Shown here piece after piece: positions 24,905 through 34,728 of a stretch of DNA of 64,000 nt. The stretch spans positions 310,001 through 374,000 of the forward strand of contig NZ_JAVMIP010000002.1 of NCBI RefSeq assembly GCF_031729055.1, written 5' to 3'. A model generated the notes under the pieces. That model saw only the letters and a list, made by a program, of their open reading frames with translations. It was not told the origin of the DNA and searched no databases. Position numbers and translations under genes: made by a program. The DNA is from Pseudocalidococcus azoricus BACA0444 (lineage in GTDB: Bacteria > Cyanobacteriota > Cyanobacteriia > Thermosynechococcales > Thermosynechococcaceae). Each line of letters opens with the position of its first letter. The first letter of the stretch is position 1.

Positions 24905-25906
24905 TTACTTTGCGTCTGCTTCGGTTTCTAGGTTAATGACATAATCACGCAGGGCCTGGTAAATTCTCTCAACGCTGTTCATCGTCCCTTGGATAGTTTG
25001 GAGACTATAGCTGCTGGAACCACTGGTTGTCAGGGGAATTGGCCCTAAAAGGCTGAGGATTTGTTCGCTGCCGTCCCTTGACTCTGGGTTCATTAAGGTG
25101 GCATCTAGGCTCGCAGTGTAGTCCCAAAACCGGCCAATTTCCGGGGGGGAATAAAGGGGTTTAGCCTCTGATATCGGGGGTTGGGGTAACTGCCCGGTTG
25201 GCTCCTCAGAACTGCGTAACTGCCGTAATTGCTGGGTAATGGCCGCCTTAGATTTGCCCCGCAGTTGAAACAGAATAAAGGGATCTCGACCAAAGTGCTC
25301 CCCCAACAGGTAATAGACCGCGCCAATGTGTTTGCAGGGATTGACGGGATCGGGACAGTCACAGTGGCTATGAATATCAAACTTACTAAAGGGAAATAGA
25401 CTGAGGCCACTGCTGATAAAGGCTGATTCAATATTGTGGGGCATTTCTCCCGCTAAGAGCTTGGCCGCAAACAGGGCCTGATCCGCCATCGCCTCAATCA
25501 CAAACTGCCATTGTTCTTCCGTAAAGGGATCTAAAGAAAGCTCAACGTTATAGGGGGCAGGGGCCGTCCCTTGAACCTGGGCAAAAACCTGATTTTTGTT
25601 AAATTCTAAATTCAGTACCCGACCTTCCCGCACATAATTCCGGGCCCGCTCCATCCGCCGCCGCCAACCAAAGGATTCTAAAACATCGACCCAACGTTGA
25701 CTCCACCATTCCCGACTTTCCAATTGCTCAGTATTTTGGTCTTTTTGGGGCAGGGGGGCAAAGGGTTCGGGGGGGAGAACTTCACGGCTCAGGGCCGGGC
25801 TGGGGGTGATGGCGGGTGACTCTGGATTTTCGGCCTGTTCCTTGGCCCGTTTTTCCTTGAGGCTGGCTGCTTTCCGGGTGATCCGCAGAATGTCAGGTTG
25901 TTTCAT
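24905..25906 (-). CDS. SWIM zinc-finger protein
   Basis: 333 residues. The SWIM motif CxCx6CxH is at residues 182-193 (Cys182, Cys184, Cys191, His193), within HSHCDCPDPVNPCKHIGAVY. The N-terminus is Pro/Lys/Glu-rich. REWWSQRWVDVLESFGWRRR followed by a small beta-rich stretch is the usual lead-in for bacterial SWIM proteins paired with SNF2 ATPases. Its start overlaps the stop of the SNF2 gene by 4 bases (ATGA). The two proteins probably act on the same nucleic-acid substrate; the role is unknown. Confidence 0.9.
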   Translation of the reverse strand: MKQPDILRITRKAASLKEKRAKEQAENPESPAITPSPALSREVLPPEPFAPLPQKDQNTEQLESREWWSQRWVDVLESFGWRRRMERARNYVREGRVLNLEFNKNQVFAQVQGTAPAPYNVELSLDPFTEEQWQFVIEAMADQALFAAKLLAGEMPHNIESAFISSGLSLFPFSKFDIHSHCDCPDPVNPCKHIGAVYYLLGEHFGRDPFILFQLRGKSKAAITQQLRQLRSSEEPTGQLPQPPISEAKPLYSPPEIGRFWDYTASLDATLMNPESRDGSEQILSLLGPIPLTTSGSSSYSLQTIQGTMNSVERIYQALRDYVINLETEADAK

Positions 25907-28900
25907 AGTGATTCACTGTCCATAATGGCGTTGCGGTCAAGTAAAAGTAAGTCTCGCAGGTGTTCTGTATCTAATTCCGTCAGCCATTGCTCACCGGCCC
26001 CGACAACTTGCTCGGCGAGGGCTTTTTTCCGCTCAATCTGCTCGTGGATTTTTTCTTCTAAGGTGCCAGCACAGACAAATTTATGAACTTGGACATTGCG
26101 GGTTTGCCCAATCCGAAAGGCGCGATCCGTGGCCTGGTTTTCCACCGCCGGATTCCACCACCGATCAAAATGAAACACATGATTGGCCCTGGTTAGGTTC
26201 AACCCGACTCCCCCAGCTTTGAGAGAAAGAATAAAAATCGGCGGGGCCTGGGGATCCTGTTGAAATTGATCCACCATGGCTTCCCGTTTGGGCTTGGGCG
26301 TACTCCCAGATAAAAAGAAGACTTCCCGGCCGGTTTGAGTTTGTAAATAGGCCTGGAGCAGTTTGCCCATTTCCGCATATTGAGTAAACAGTAAGGCCCG
26401 ATCCCCTGCGTCAATCAACTCTTGGAGCATTTCAATGAGGCGCATTAACTTCCCAGATCGAGAGGCAGCAAGCGTTTTTTCTTTTAGGTATTGGGCCGGA
26501 TGATTACAAATTTGTTTGAGTTTTGTGAGGGTCGCTAAGATATGTCCCCGCCGTTCAATGCCGCTGCTGTTTTCAATGTCTTGTAATGATTTTTTAACCA
26601 CTCCTTCATAGAGGCTGGCCTGTTCCAGACTGAGGCTACAAAAGACGGTCATTTCCAGTTTGTCGGGCAAGTCTTGGATGATGGATTGATCGGTTTTAAG
26701 ACGGCGGAGGATAAACGGCTGAACATAGGTTTTCAGGGCTTCTAAGGAAGTTGTATCACCATAGCGTTCAATGGGAATGGCATAGCGTTTTTGAAAATAG
26801 GGTTTGTTGCCGAGATAGCCCGGATGGAGAAAGTCTAAAATTGACCAGAGTTCAGTGAGGCGGTTTTCTAGGGGGGTTCCGGTTAAGGCAATCCGAAAAC
26901 TTGTCTGCAATTCCCGCACGGCTTTAGATTGACGAGTTTCTGAGTTTTTAATATTTTGGGCTTCATCGAGAACAACATTTTGCCATTTAATCGGTTTCAG
27001 GCTATCTAAATCGCGATAAATTAGGGCATAACTAGTCAGAATAATGTCATGTTTTTTAACGATTTTTTGAAAGGCTTTTCCTTTGGAACGCTCGCTACCG
27101 TGATGAACCCAGGCCTGGAGTTGGGGGGCAAACTTTTTAATTTCTCGTTCCCAATTCCCTAAAACAGATGTGGGACAGACTAATAGCGTGGGCGCAATTG
27201 GATTTTTTTGGTTCTTGAGGTGCAGCAGAAAGGCGAGAAGTTGAATTGTGTTGTGACAAAGGATATTATTTGCAATAAAATTATGGTGTTTGACAACTTG
27301 CACATCATAAACCCAACCCGAATAGTCAATATCTTCAATGGAAACAATTGGACAATAGAAAACTTCTTGGGTATTGAGATGAACTAAGGTATCTCGGAAC
27401 TCATTTAGTTTTTCCCGTTCTAGAGTTTCATAGGCTTGAAGAGTTTGAGTTGTCCATTTTGAGGGTTTGAGTTGACGGTAGTTGATTTCTGATTGTCCAC
27501 TTAGCACTAAATCACAATGGCTGATCACTCGTTGTAAACTTTGATGGGAGAATTTTTGAGTACCGTTAATATAGACTGGGCTATGCATTCCTAAATGTCG
27601 GAGCGGTAAGCGGGTTTGCTCAACCATATTCCTGACCACATCACTTGCCGGAATGCCCTCAATGTTGGTATTACAAGTTATATCAGCAATCTTTTTGAGT
27701 TTGCCTTGTTTTATTTCACTGATAAATCCAATTTCTTGTTGAAACCGCCTTAAGCCCACGCCGCCAATTGTGCCAATATAGTATGTCCGCTGAATATTTT
27801 TTCCATTGGTCGCACTCTTTTGTTTGGGGGTGACTCGTAACCAAATGCCAAAACGTCTGAGTAAAGTTGCCAACTGTTTAATAATTACGGGTGAGGCTGT
27901 GGCAATTTCAACACTACGCATGGTTTGAATTACAGAGCCTTCCGCTTCAAAATAATGACTTAAAAACGTTTTGAGACAAGCTGAATCCCCTGTCATAATG
28001 AACTCAGGAATGGCCTTATGGGCAGATCGTTGTCCCCAAACATAGCCTTTTTCACTCAGAAATTGCTGATAATTGCGGCTGTTAATCCGTAAATCGGGGA
28101 CTTGATCAGAAAATTGTTTAATAGTTGGGTGATTAATCCTAAGCTGATAACGTTGGGCAATACGAGTGATTGTATCTTGAAGATCAGTTAAAACTGCAAT
28201 ATTTTTCTGGGTAATTCGCAAAGACGCTGATTCTAAAATCTCATACCCTTCCGCAATTTGCCAGGCCAAAAACTTGACTAAATCTAGGTCAATGGGTTTT
28301 CCAGGCCAAACTAAGTGACTTGGAACACAGACATAATCACCAACCGTTAGCTGATTTGTCCAACCCCGATGAGTAAGGAGCTTATGACGATAGGTAATGA
28401 GAATTTCACTGCCATCTGCCAACCGGACTTGTCGTAATTTTTCCTTAACTTCCTGTCGATATAATTTTTGAACTGGGGCTGTGACAATTTTGCCAGTTGT
28501 TTCCTCAATACTATTAACAATGAGGGGAGTTGTTGGTGTTGTCCAATAGCCTTCACCATCAAATTCAGTCACTCCGGCGTAGTCTTCCCAAACCTGTTGA
28601 ATAGGTTGCAAGTTGCCATTGACAAATATATCTCCAATAAAACATTTCCCCAGGCCCATGTCGTCCGCCAAACAAGCCCCCAATCGCCAGCGTTCAAGAA
28701 ATGTTAACCAACTCACACCCCGGGCCTGGTAGGGTCGTAATTCGCCTTCAAATCCGGGTGGGTTACTAATCGGTTCGAGGCTTTGTTTCCCCGTTAAGGC
28801 ATCCAATAACGCTTTGAGATTTTCATCGGCATCCAGGCCAACCACAGGTAATTTTTCTAAGGTGACACTTTCCCCGGTGGCGATCCGCAACACATCTTGG

Positions 28901-30441
28901 AGGGTTAACCCAGTGGTGGCTTTACGGGTGGCAAAAAAGGCCTGGGCCGCCTGAATATCTTGGGGGCGTAACTCCACCCATTCTCCATCCACTTCCACCA
29001 CGGGACTATTGAGGGCGACCAAGCGATCAAACTCGGCCTGGGTCATGGCTCGATTGCCCAAGGACAGATCCCAACGAAAATCTAATAAACTGGCAAGTCC
29101 CAGGCCCTGATGATCCTCCTTGGGAATAGCAGCCGTAATCTTCAAGCCCAAGCGGGGAACAGGGGTTTGACGATGCCGTTCCAGGCCAGGGGGCATAACC
29201 AAGCCAAAGCCACTGTCTTCTAGACGGGCCGCGCCAATTTTGAGAAACGTATAAACCTGGGCCGAATTTAACTCTTGGCCAAGGGGGCGGGCTGTTTTTA
29301 AGCTGGTTTCCAAATCGGGATATAACCGCACCGCCAGGCCCAGGCCAGTCAAAAGGGTTTCTTGGGGCCGCTGGATGATCTGGTTTTGATAGGAGATTGC
29401 GTCAGCGGGTTGTTGCCAAATCTCAGCCGCGGAAATGCGCCAATCTGGTTGATCTGCCGATTGCAGCCCAAAGGTTAAGGACCAGGAAGCCAACTCAGTC
29501 GGGGGTGGGACTAACTGAAAATAAACCTGCCAGCGATGTTGACCGGTGACGGTCGGCGCAATGGGAGCTAACCATTGATCAAGGGTTTCGAGCCACTGAT
29601 GAGAATCTGGGGACTTGGGTAATGGGCTGTAGGGGGTCAGGAGGGCCTGGAGCCATTGTTGGGGGGCATTGGCGGCTTGTTTTCGGAACCCAGGGCGGCC
29701 CATCTCCGGCATCAGCTTAGGAACTTGCCCCACCAAGTAATTAATCAACCCCTGTAAATAGCTGGTGATCAGGTCTGGGGGGCTAGGGGGAATTGGAATT
29801 TCTGGGGAATGGTCAGGATGGGGCTCAACGTAAAACCGAAGGGACTGGGGCATCTGGGTGGCAAAGAGATCGAGGCGGTGGCGGTCGGTCACACTATCCA
29901 ACAATGGCAGCCAAAAAACCTCAATCTGTTCTGGATCCGCCCCAGGCCGATGCACAGGCACAAACTTGCCACGCCCAACTAAATCCAACCCCCAACGGGT
30001 AATATGGCTCCAAAACCGTAAATCATCGCCTATGGTGATTGGGCCGGGGGCCATGGCGGGGAGATGGGTAAACCAGGCCAGGAGAGGTCCCAAAGGGATT
30101 TCACCGCCCGTTAGTTGCCAAGGGATGAGGACATCGGGGCAGGCAGTCTTGGCTTGGGGGTCGCCATGGAGGAATTGGGAGGAACTGGGGATCAGGTGTG
30201 TTTCTGTGATCACGGTGGGCAGGGCCAAGTGAGTGGATTTGGGGGTGATCGCGCCGCCCAGGCCGGGGGCAATTGATGCTAAAGCCGTCTCTAACTCAGC
30301 CAACCCGAGGCCATAGGGATAAGGAGCGACATCCGCAGAGATTGCCGTAATCGTCTCAGCCCCGGCCCGCCACCGCTCACCCCAGAGATAAAATTTCTCA
30401 CCTTGCGCTCCAATCACCCAACTGCCGTGGAGAATTGTCAT
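25903..30441 (-). CDS. SNF2-family helicase/ATPase containing an intein
   Basis: 1512 residues as translated, 1047 after removal of an intein. The N-terminal ~560 residues are the region typical of bacterial SNF2 proteins (DUF3670-like). The ATPase follows: ELRPYQARGVSWLTFLERWR, Walker A DDMGLGK then T (split by the intein after Lys599), Walker B VVLDEAQNIKN, GTPLENRLTELWSILDFLHP, and helicase C motifs FILSLKAGGVGLNLTRANHV and ATDRAFRIGQTRNV. It remodels protein-DNA complexes or translocates on DNA. Function depends on protein splicing. Coupled to the SWIM gene. Confidence 0.94.
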   Translation of the reverse strand: MTILHGSWVIGAQGEKFYLWGERWRAGAETITAISADVAPYPYGLGLAELETALASIAPGLGGAITPKSTHLALPTVITETHLIPSSSQFLHGDPQAKTACPDVLIPWQLTGGEIPLGPLLAWFTHLPAMAPGPITIGDDLRFWSHITRWGLDLVGRGKFVPVHRPGADPEQIEVFWLPLLDSVTDRHRLDLFATQMPQSLRFYVEPHPDHSPEIPIPPSPPDLITSYLQGLINYLVGQVPKLMPEMGRPGFRKQAANAPQQWLQALLTPYSPLPKSPDSHQWLETLDQWLAPIAPTVTGQHRWQVYFQLVPPPTELASWSLTFGLQSADQPDWRISAAEIWQQPADAISYQNQIIQRPQETLLTGLGLAVRLYPDLETSLKTARPLGQELNSAQVYTFLKIGAARLEDSGFGLVMPPGLERHRQTPVPRLGLKITAAIPKEDHQGLGLASLLDFRWDLSLGNRAMTQAEFDRLVALNSPVVEVDGEWVELRPQDIQAAQAFFATRKATTGLTLQDVLRIATGESVTLEKLPVVGLDADENLKALLDALTGKQSLEPISNPPGFEGELRPYQARGVSWLTFLERWRLGACLADDMGLGKCFIGDIFVNGNLQPIQQVWEDYAGVTEFDGEGYWTTPTTPLIVNSIEETTGKIVTAPVQKLYRQEVKEKLRQVRLADGSEILITYRHKLLTHRGWTNQLTVGDYVCVPSHLVWPGKPIDLDLVKFLAWQIAEGYEILESASLRITQKNIAVLTDLQDTITRIAQRYQLRINHPTIKQFSDQVPDLRINSRNYQQFLSEKGYVWGQRSAHKAIPEFIMTGDSACLKTFLSHYFEAEGSVIQTMRSVEIATASPVIIKQLATLLRRFGIWLRVTPKQKSATNGKNIQRTYYIGTIGGVGLRRFQQEIGFISEIKQGKLKKIADITCNTNIEGIPASDVVRNMVEQTRLPLRHLGMHSPVYINGTQKFSHQSLQRVISHCDLVLSGQSEINYRQLKPSKWTTQTLQAYETLEREKLNEFRDTLVHLNTQEVFYCPIVSIEDIDYSGWVYDVQVVKHHNFIANNILCHNTIQLLAFLLHLKNQKNPIAPTLLVCPTSVLGNWEREIKKFAPQLQAWVHHGSERSKGKAFQKIVKKHDIILTSYALIYRDLDSLKPIKWQNVVLDEAQNIKNSETRQSKAVRELQTSFRIALTGTPLENRLTELWSILDFLHPGYLGNKPYFQKRYAIPIERYGDTTSLEALKTYVQPFILRRLKTDQSIIQDLPDKLEMTVFCSLSLEQASLYEGVVKKSLQDIENSSGIERRGHILATLTKLKQICNHPAQYLKEKTLAASRSGKLMRLIEMLQELIDAGDRALLFTQYAEMGKLLQAYLQTQTGREVFFLSGSTPKPKREAMVDQFQQDPQAPPIFILSLKAGGVGLNLTRANHVFHFDRWWNPAVENQATDRAFRIGQTRNVQVHKFVCAGTLEEKIHEQIERKKALAEQVVGAGEQWLTELDTEHLRDLLLLDRNAIMDSESL
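27250..28644 (-). mobile_element. Intein with LAGLIDADG homing endonuclease domain in the SNF2 Walker A motif
   Basis: Encodes residues 600-1064 (465 residues). The first residue is Cys600 (CFIGDIFVNG, block A). Block B is likely near SEILITYRHKLLTHRGW. The end is VVKHHNFIANNILCHN (blocks F and G), followed by Thr1065 as the +1 nucleophile. The endonuclease motifs are degenerate LAGLIDADG copies: LVKFLAWQIAEGYE and LKTFLSHYFEAEGSV, the second with Glu in place of the first Asp of DADG. All splice residues are present, so splicing is expected. Endonuclease activity is uncertain. Confidence 0.93.
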
Positions 30442-30673
30442 GGGGGTTTACTGGCCTTTGACGGAATAATAGAGACGGAATAATATAAAGCGCAAAAATT
30501 GAGACCCCGATCCGTGGATCTCACTACCCTGCATCTTTTCAATCCTAACATTAGCCCTTCAGCCAACCCCAAACCCAGGCCATTCGCCATCCTAAGCTAT
30601 AGTGTCAGGGAATCATTAACCCATAAAAAATAGGGAGAAGACGTTGGTAGTACGCACCCTCCAGAAGACCATC

Positions 30674-31750
30674 ATGCACAAGTTGTTCAAGCTATCTGGA
30701 ATTGTTTTACTCTCATGCTTGAGTTTAATGGCCTGTGACGGAGACGCGCCGCCAGCCTCAACATCCACTCCCACTGCCCCCAACGCGACCCCAACCAGCA
30801 GCAATCGCCTGGCCATCATCAAACAACGGGGCAAATTAGTCTGTGGTGTGAGTGGTGAACTGCCTGGCTTTAGCTTTGTGAATGCTCAGGGGAACTACGC
30901 CGGCCTGGATGCGGATATTTGTCGAGCCGTGGCCACCACCCTATTTAATGATCCCAATGCCGTTGAATTTCGCAATCTCAATGCCAAGGAACGATTTTTA
31001 GCCCTGCAAACGGGAGAAGTGGATCTCCTCAGTCGCAATACCACCCTGACGATGAGCCGCGACACCAATCTAGGGATTACCTTTGCCCCAGTTGTCTTCT
31101 ATGACGGCCAGGCCGTGATGGTGCGTCAAAACAGTGGGATTACTAAACTGGCGGATCTGGCTGGAAAATCCGTCTGTATGCAAACCGGCACCACCAACGA
31201 GCAAAACTTTACGGATCAGATGCGAACCCTGAAGGCCGCCTTTACCCCCGTTGTCTTTGAAGATGTGAATACCACCTTTGCCACCTATGCCGAGGGACGG
31301 TGTGATGCGGTTACAGCGGATCGCTCTCAATTAGTCTCACGCCGTCAAACCTTACCCAATCCCGAGCAAAATATTGTTTTACCAGAAGTTTTCTCTAAGG
31401 AGCCATTGGCCCCAGCGGTAATTGCCGGAGACCCGGCCTGGAGAAACATGGTTCGGTGGACAATTTATGCCCTCATCAATGCCGAAGAATTGGGAATTAC
31501 CCAGGCCAACCTCAATCAACAACTCCAAAATCCAGATCCCAATGTGCGGCGATTTTTAGGGGTTGAGGGAGAACTCGGCCAAGGGCTTGGGGTCGCTCCA
31601 GACTTTGTGGCCAATATCATTAAAGCCGTGGGAAACTATGGCGAAATCTATGAACGGAATCTAGGGAGCCAAACGCCCTTAAAACTGGAGCGGGGACAAA
31701 ACAACCTCTGGACAAAAGGCGGTCTGATGTATTCACCTCCTTTTCGTTAA
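30674..31750 (+). CDS. Amino-acid ABC transporter substrate-binding lipoprotein
   Basis: 358 residues from the ATG at 30674; the frame is open to a TTG at 30644. A lipoprotein signal peptide (LSGIVLLSCLSLMAC) and a Thr/Pro-rich linker precede a type-3 periplasmic binding domain. Features are GKLVCGVSGELPGFSFVNAQ, GLDADICRAVATTLF, VDLLSRNTTLTMSRD, LAGKSVCMQTGTTNEQN and RCDAVTADRSQL. It resembles AapJ/BztA-type general L-amino-acid binding proteins. No permease or ATPase genes are adjacent, so the rest of the transporter must be elsewhere. Confidence 0.9.
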   Translation: MHKLFKLSGIVLLSCLSLMACDGDAPPASTSTPTAPNATPTSSNRLAIIKQRGKLVCGVSGELPGFSFVNAQGNYAGLDADICRAVATTLFNDPNAVEFRNLNAKERFLALQTGEVDLLSRNTTLTMSRDTNLGITFAPVVFYDGQAVMVRQNSGITKLADLAGKSVCMQTGTTNEQNFTDQMRTLKAAFTPVVFEDVNTTFATYAEGRCDAVTADRSQLVSRRQTLPNPEQNIVLPEVFSKEPLAPAVIAGDPAWRNMVRWTIYALINAEELGITQANLNQQLQNPDPNVRRFLGVEGELGQGLGVAPDFVANIIKAVGNYGEIYERNLGSQTPLKLERGQNNLWTKGGLMYSPPFR

Positions 31751-31849
31751 GGGGTTAAATTCAACTGGCGGCCAAACCCTGAGCCTGATCCCGTTTAGGG
31801 ATGCCATTTATAATTGAACGAATGAGTTCTTAAGGGAGCCATCGCTTAA

Positions 31850-32473
31850 ATGATGACCGCAACTCTGATTCAGGCCGTGCCAAATGAGGTGACGGACAAG
31901 TTATCCTACTCTCCTGAGGAATATTTAGAAATAGAGGAGAAATCTGATCTGAAGCATGAATATCGAGATGGGGAAATTGTTGAGATGGCCGGTGGAACAA
32001 CAAACCATAATGAGATTGCTGGTAATTGTTATACATTTTTGAAATTAGCCCTTAAAGGCAAACAGTATCGCATTTACTTCGCTGATGTCAGATTATGGAT
32101 GCCCCAATTTCGCCAATTTACCTATCCCGATGTGATGGTTATTCAGGGTGAGCCAATCTATGTGGGCAAGGGAACCACAACCATTACCAACCCGATGCTG
32201 ATTGTCGAGGTATTATCCCCATCCACCCAAGACTATGACCGAGGGACAAAGTTTACCCGCTATCGCTCGATTCCTGAATTAAGAGACTATATTCTGATTG
32301 ATCCGGATCAGTTTGCCATTGAGCAGTTTACTAAGAATCCAGAAGGACAATGGGTTCTAACAGATATTCACGGGGAGGATCGTTCTCTAGTTTTGGCCTC
32401 TCTTGATGTACAAATTAGGCTGAAGGATATTTATGAGGGAGTGATGTTTGCGGTTGGTGCGGAACAGGAGTAG
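31850..32473 (+). CDS. Uma2-family (DUF820) putative endonuclease
   Basis: A 207-residue protein of the PD-(D/E)XK-fold Uma2 family, which is expanded in cyanobacteria. It has YSPEEYLEIEEKSDLKHEYR, DGEIVEMAGGTTNHNEIA, YPDVMVI (acidic catalytic position) and LIVEVLSPSTQDYDRGTKF (E-V-L-S core). Biological role unknown. It lies just upstream of the polysaccharide export genes but is unlikely to belong to that pathway. It lacks the coiled-coil tail of the two other Uma2 genes here. Confidence 0.9.
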   Translation: MMTATLIQAVPNEVTDKLSYSPEEYLEIEEKSDLKHEYRDGEIVEMAGGTTNHNEIAGNCYTFLKLALKGKQYRIYFADVRLWMPQFRQFTYPDVMVIQGEPIYVGKGTTTITNPMLIVEVLSPSTQDYDRGTKFTRYRSIPELRDYILIDPDQFAIEQFTKNPEGQWVLTDIHGEDRSLVLASLDVQIRLKDIYEGVMFAVGAEQE

Positions 32474-32490
32474 AGAGGGGATCAGATATC

Positions 32491-33342
32491 GTGGATGATC
32501 AAAAGCTTGACAGTGATGGAGTGTCCCCCATTACCCTCATTTCGGCGAAAAATCCGCCCCTAACAGAAGTGCTCCAGGAGTTTTGGCACTATCGAGAGCT
32601 ACTCTATATGCTGACGCTCAGACGGATCAGTGTCCGCTACAAACAAACCCTTGTCGGCGTTACCTGGGTGTTACTTCAGCCCCTAGTGGCAATGATCATT
32701 TTCAATATTATTTTTGGCAAGTTAATTAAGATTCCTACTGCTGGCGTGCCTTATCCAATTTTTGTTTATGCCGCTTTAGTGTTATGGACGCTGTTTGCGG
32801 AAGGGGTGAATCGGGCTAGTGGCAGCTTAATTGGGGAGTCCCAACTGATTTCTAAAGTCTATTTTCCGAGATTGATGATTCCGATTGCGGCGGTGGCCTC
32901 GGCCTGGATTGATTTTGTTGTATCGTTGTTTCTGCTGTTGCCCTTGACCTTTATTTATGGTTTGCGTCCGACTTGGAGCCTTGGGCTGATTCCAGTTCTG
33001 ATGGTCGTAACGATGGTCTTAGCCACGGGAATTGGGTTATTTTTCGGTGCTTTGAATGTGCGTTATCGCGATTTCCAGTATCTTGTCCCGTTTTTAATGC
33101 AGATTCTCTTTTTTGCTTCTCCTGTGATTTTTTCAGTGGAAATTGTCCCGCCGCAGTTCCAGAAGTGGTATTACCTAAATCCAATGGCGGCCGTGATTGA
33201 TGGGTTTCGGTTTGCAGTGACGGGGATTACGCCGCTGAGTGGCTGGGCCTTGGCCTGGTCTATGGTGTGTGGGGTGATTTTCCTTGGCCTGGGGGTTCTG
33301 ACGTTTCAGGCGGTTGAGCGAGAATTTGCGGATGTGATTTAG
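32491..33342 (+). CDS. Polysaccharide ABC exporter permease (Wzm-type)
   Basis: A 283-residue inner-membrane protein with six hydrophobic helices. LYMLTLRRISVRYKQTLVGV followed by TWVLLQPLVAMIIF, and FFASPVIFSVEIVP with WYYLNPMAAVIDGFRFAV, are family hallmarks. It starts at GTG. With the next gene it forms an ABC exporter for a lipid-linked polysaccharide such as O-antigen. Base composition is native. Confidence 0.92.
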   Translation: MDDQKLDSDGVSPITLISAKNPPLTEVLQEFWHYRELLYMLTLRRISVRYKQTLVGVTWVLLQPLVAMIIFNIIFGKLIKIPTAGVPYPIFVYAALVLWTLFAEGVNRASGSLIGESQLISKVYFPRLMIPIAAVASAWIDFVVSLFLLLPLTFIYGLRPTWSLGLIPVLMVVTMVLATGIGLFFGALNVRYRDFQYLVPFLMQILFFASPVIFSVEIVPPQFQKWYYLNPMAAVIDGFRFAVTGITPLSGWALAWSMVCGVIFLGLGVLTFQAVEREFADVI

Positions 33343-33447
33343 GAATATCAAAGAAAGTCCATCTGCTCAGAAGACTATAATTTTTGGGGATTGAGTGACA
33401 AGCCTCAAGTTTTGGGTAGATTTAGAGTATCAGTTGCCTAGGGTTCT

Positions 33448-34728
33448 ATGGGTCAGCCAGTAATTCAAGTGCGAGGGTTGGGGAAGCGGTATCGAATTCG
33501 GGCCCAAAAGTCATTGGCCTATCGCAGTTTGCGCGAGGATCTGTGGGGGGGAGTACAGGGATTCCTTAAGGGTGGGTGGCAGCCAGGCCATTGGGAAGAG
33601 TTTTGGGCTTTGCAGGATGTGAGTTTTGATGTCCAGCAAGGGGATGTGGTGGGAATTATTGGGCGAAATGGGGCGGGTAAGAGTACACTGTTAAAAATTT
33701 TATCGAGGATTGTCAAGCCTACAACTGGGGAGGCGGTGATTCGGGGCCGGGTTGGCTCTTTGTTGGAGGTGGGGACGGGGTTTCATCCTGAGTTGACAGG
33801 CCGGGAAAATATTTTTATGAATGGGGCAATCCTGGGTATGAGTCGGACTGAAATTCGGGCTAAGTTTGATGAGATTGTCGCCTTTGCAGAGGTGGAAAAG
33901 TTTTTAGACACGCCGGTTAAACATTATTCATCGGGGATGTATGTTCGATTGGCTTTTGCGGTGGCGGCTCATCTGGAACCTGAGATTTTAATTGTAGATG
34001 AGGTTTTGGCAGTGGGGGATGCTCAGTTTCAGAAGAAGTGTTTAGGAAAGATGGGAGATGTCAGCAAAAAAGAAGGAAAAACCATCTTATTTGTTAGCCA
34101 CAATATGGGTGCTGTTGTTAGACTTTGTAGTGAAACAATTCTTCTAATGCGGGGTGGTGTTGGATACCATGGATCGACTAGAAAAGCAATAACTCACTAC
34201 ATCAACTCTGACTTAGGTGCTACAAACTTTAAGCAGTGGAGTTTTGATAATTTTTCTGATGATAAGATAGTTTTTTTCTTAAAGGCTAAAGTTCATAGTA
34301 AAGATGGTACTATAAAAAGCAATTTTGAGATAACAGAGGAAATTGGAATCACTATTCACTATAGAGTAACAAAAAGTGGTTATGTTTTTACACATGGATG
34401 TAACTTATTTAATGATCAAGGTATCAATATCTTAAACTCCCATGATATTGTTTCATCTATGCGTAATGTGCCACGCAGTCAAGGAGACTATTCAGCAACA
34501 GTATGGATTCCTTCAAATTTCCTTGCAGAGGGGACATTTATTATTGGACTTGCAATATTAACACCAGAACCATTTAGTATTCATCTGCATGAGCCAAATG
34601 CTCTAGCATTTAAAGTTACTGACAACATATCAGGAAGTTCTGCTCGTGGAGAGTATACTGGAGAATTTCCGGGGTTGGTAAGGCCAATTTTGAAATGGGA
34701 GGCATCGCTATGCACCAAAGCTCAATAG
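33448..34728 (+). CDS. Polysaccharide ABC exporter ATPase with C-terminal carbohydrate-binding domain (Wzt-type)
   Basis: A 426-residue protein. The nucleotide-binding domain (to about residue 235) has Walker A GIIGRNGAGKSTLLKIL, the VKHYSSGMYVRLAFAVAAHL signature and Walker B EILIVDEVLAVGD. The C-terminal domain (about 245-426) is a beta-sandwich that binds the polysaccharide end group in Wzt proteins. The first ~600 bases are GC-balanced. From about 34060 the sequence turns AT-rich and stays so through the next genes, so the gene is a mosaic. Confidence 0.92.
   Translation: MGQPVIQVRGLGKRYRIRAQKSLAYRSLREDLWGGVQGFLKGGWQPGHWEEFWALQDVSFDVQQGDVVGIIGRNGAGKSTLLKILSRIVKPTTGEAVIRGRVGSLLEVGTGFHPELTGRENIFMNGAILGMSRTEIRAKFDEIVAFAEVEKFLDTPVKHYSSGMYVRLAFAVAAHLEPEILIVDEVLAVGDAQFQKKCLGKMGDVSKKEGKTILFVSHNMGAVVRLCSETILLMRGGVGYHGSTRKAITHYINSDLGATNFKQWSFDNFSDDKIVFFLKAKVHSKDGTIKSNFEITEEIGITIHYRVTKSGYVFTHGCNLFNDQGINILNSHDIVSSMRNVPRSQGDYSATVWIPSNFLAEGTFIIGLAILTPEPFSIHLHEPNALAFKVTDNISGSSARGEYTGEFPGLVRPILKWEASLCTKAQ

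Noticed and set aside
29858..30232. A 124-codon plus-strand frame inside the SNF2 gene
   Set aside because: Antisense shadow of a well-supported long gene; Arg/Gly/Ser-rich composition typical of such shadows.
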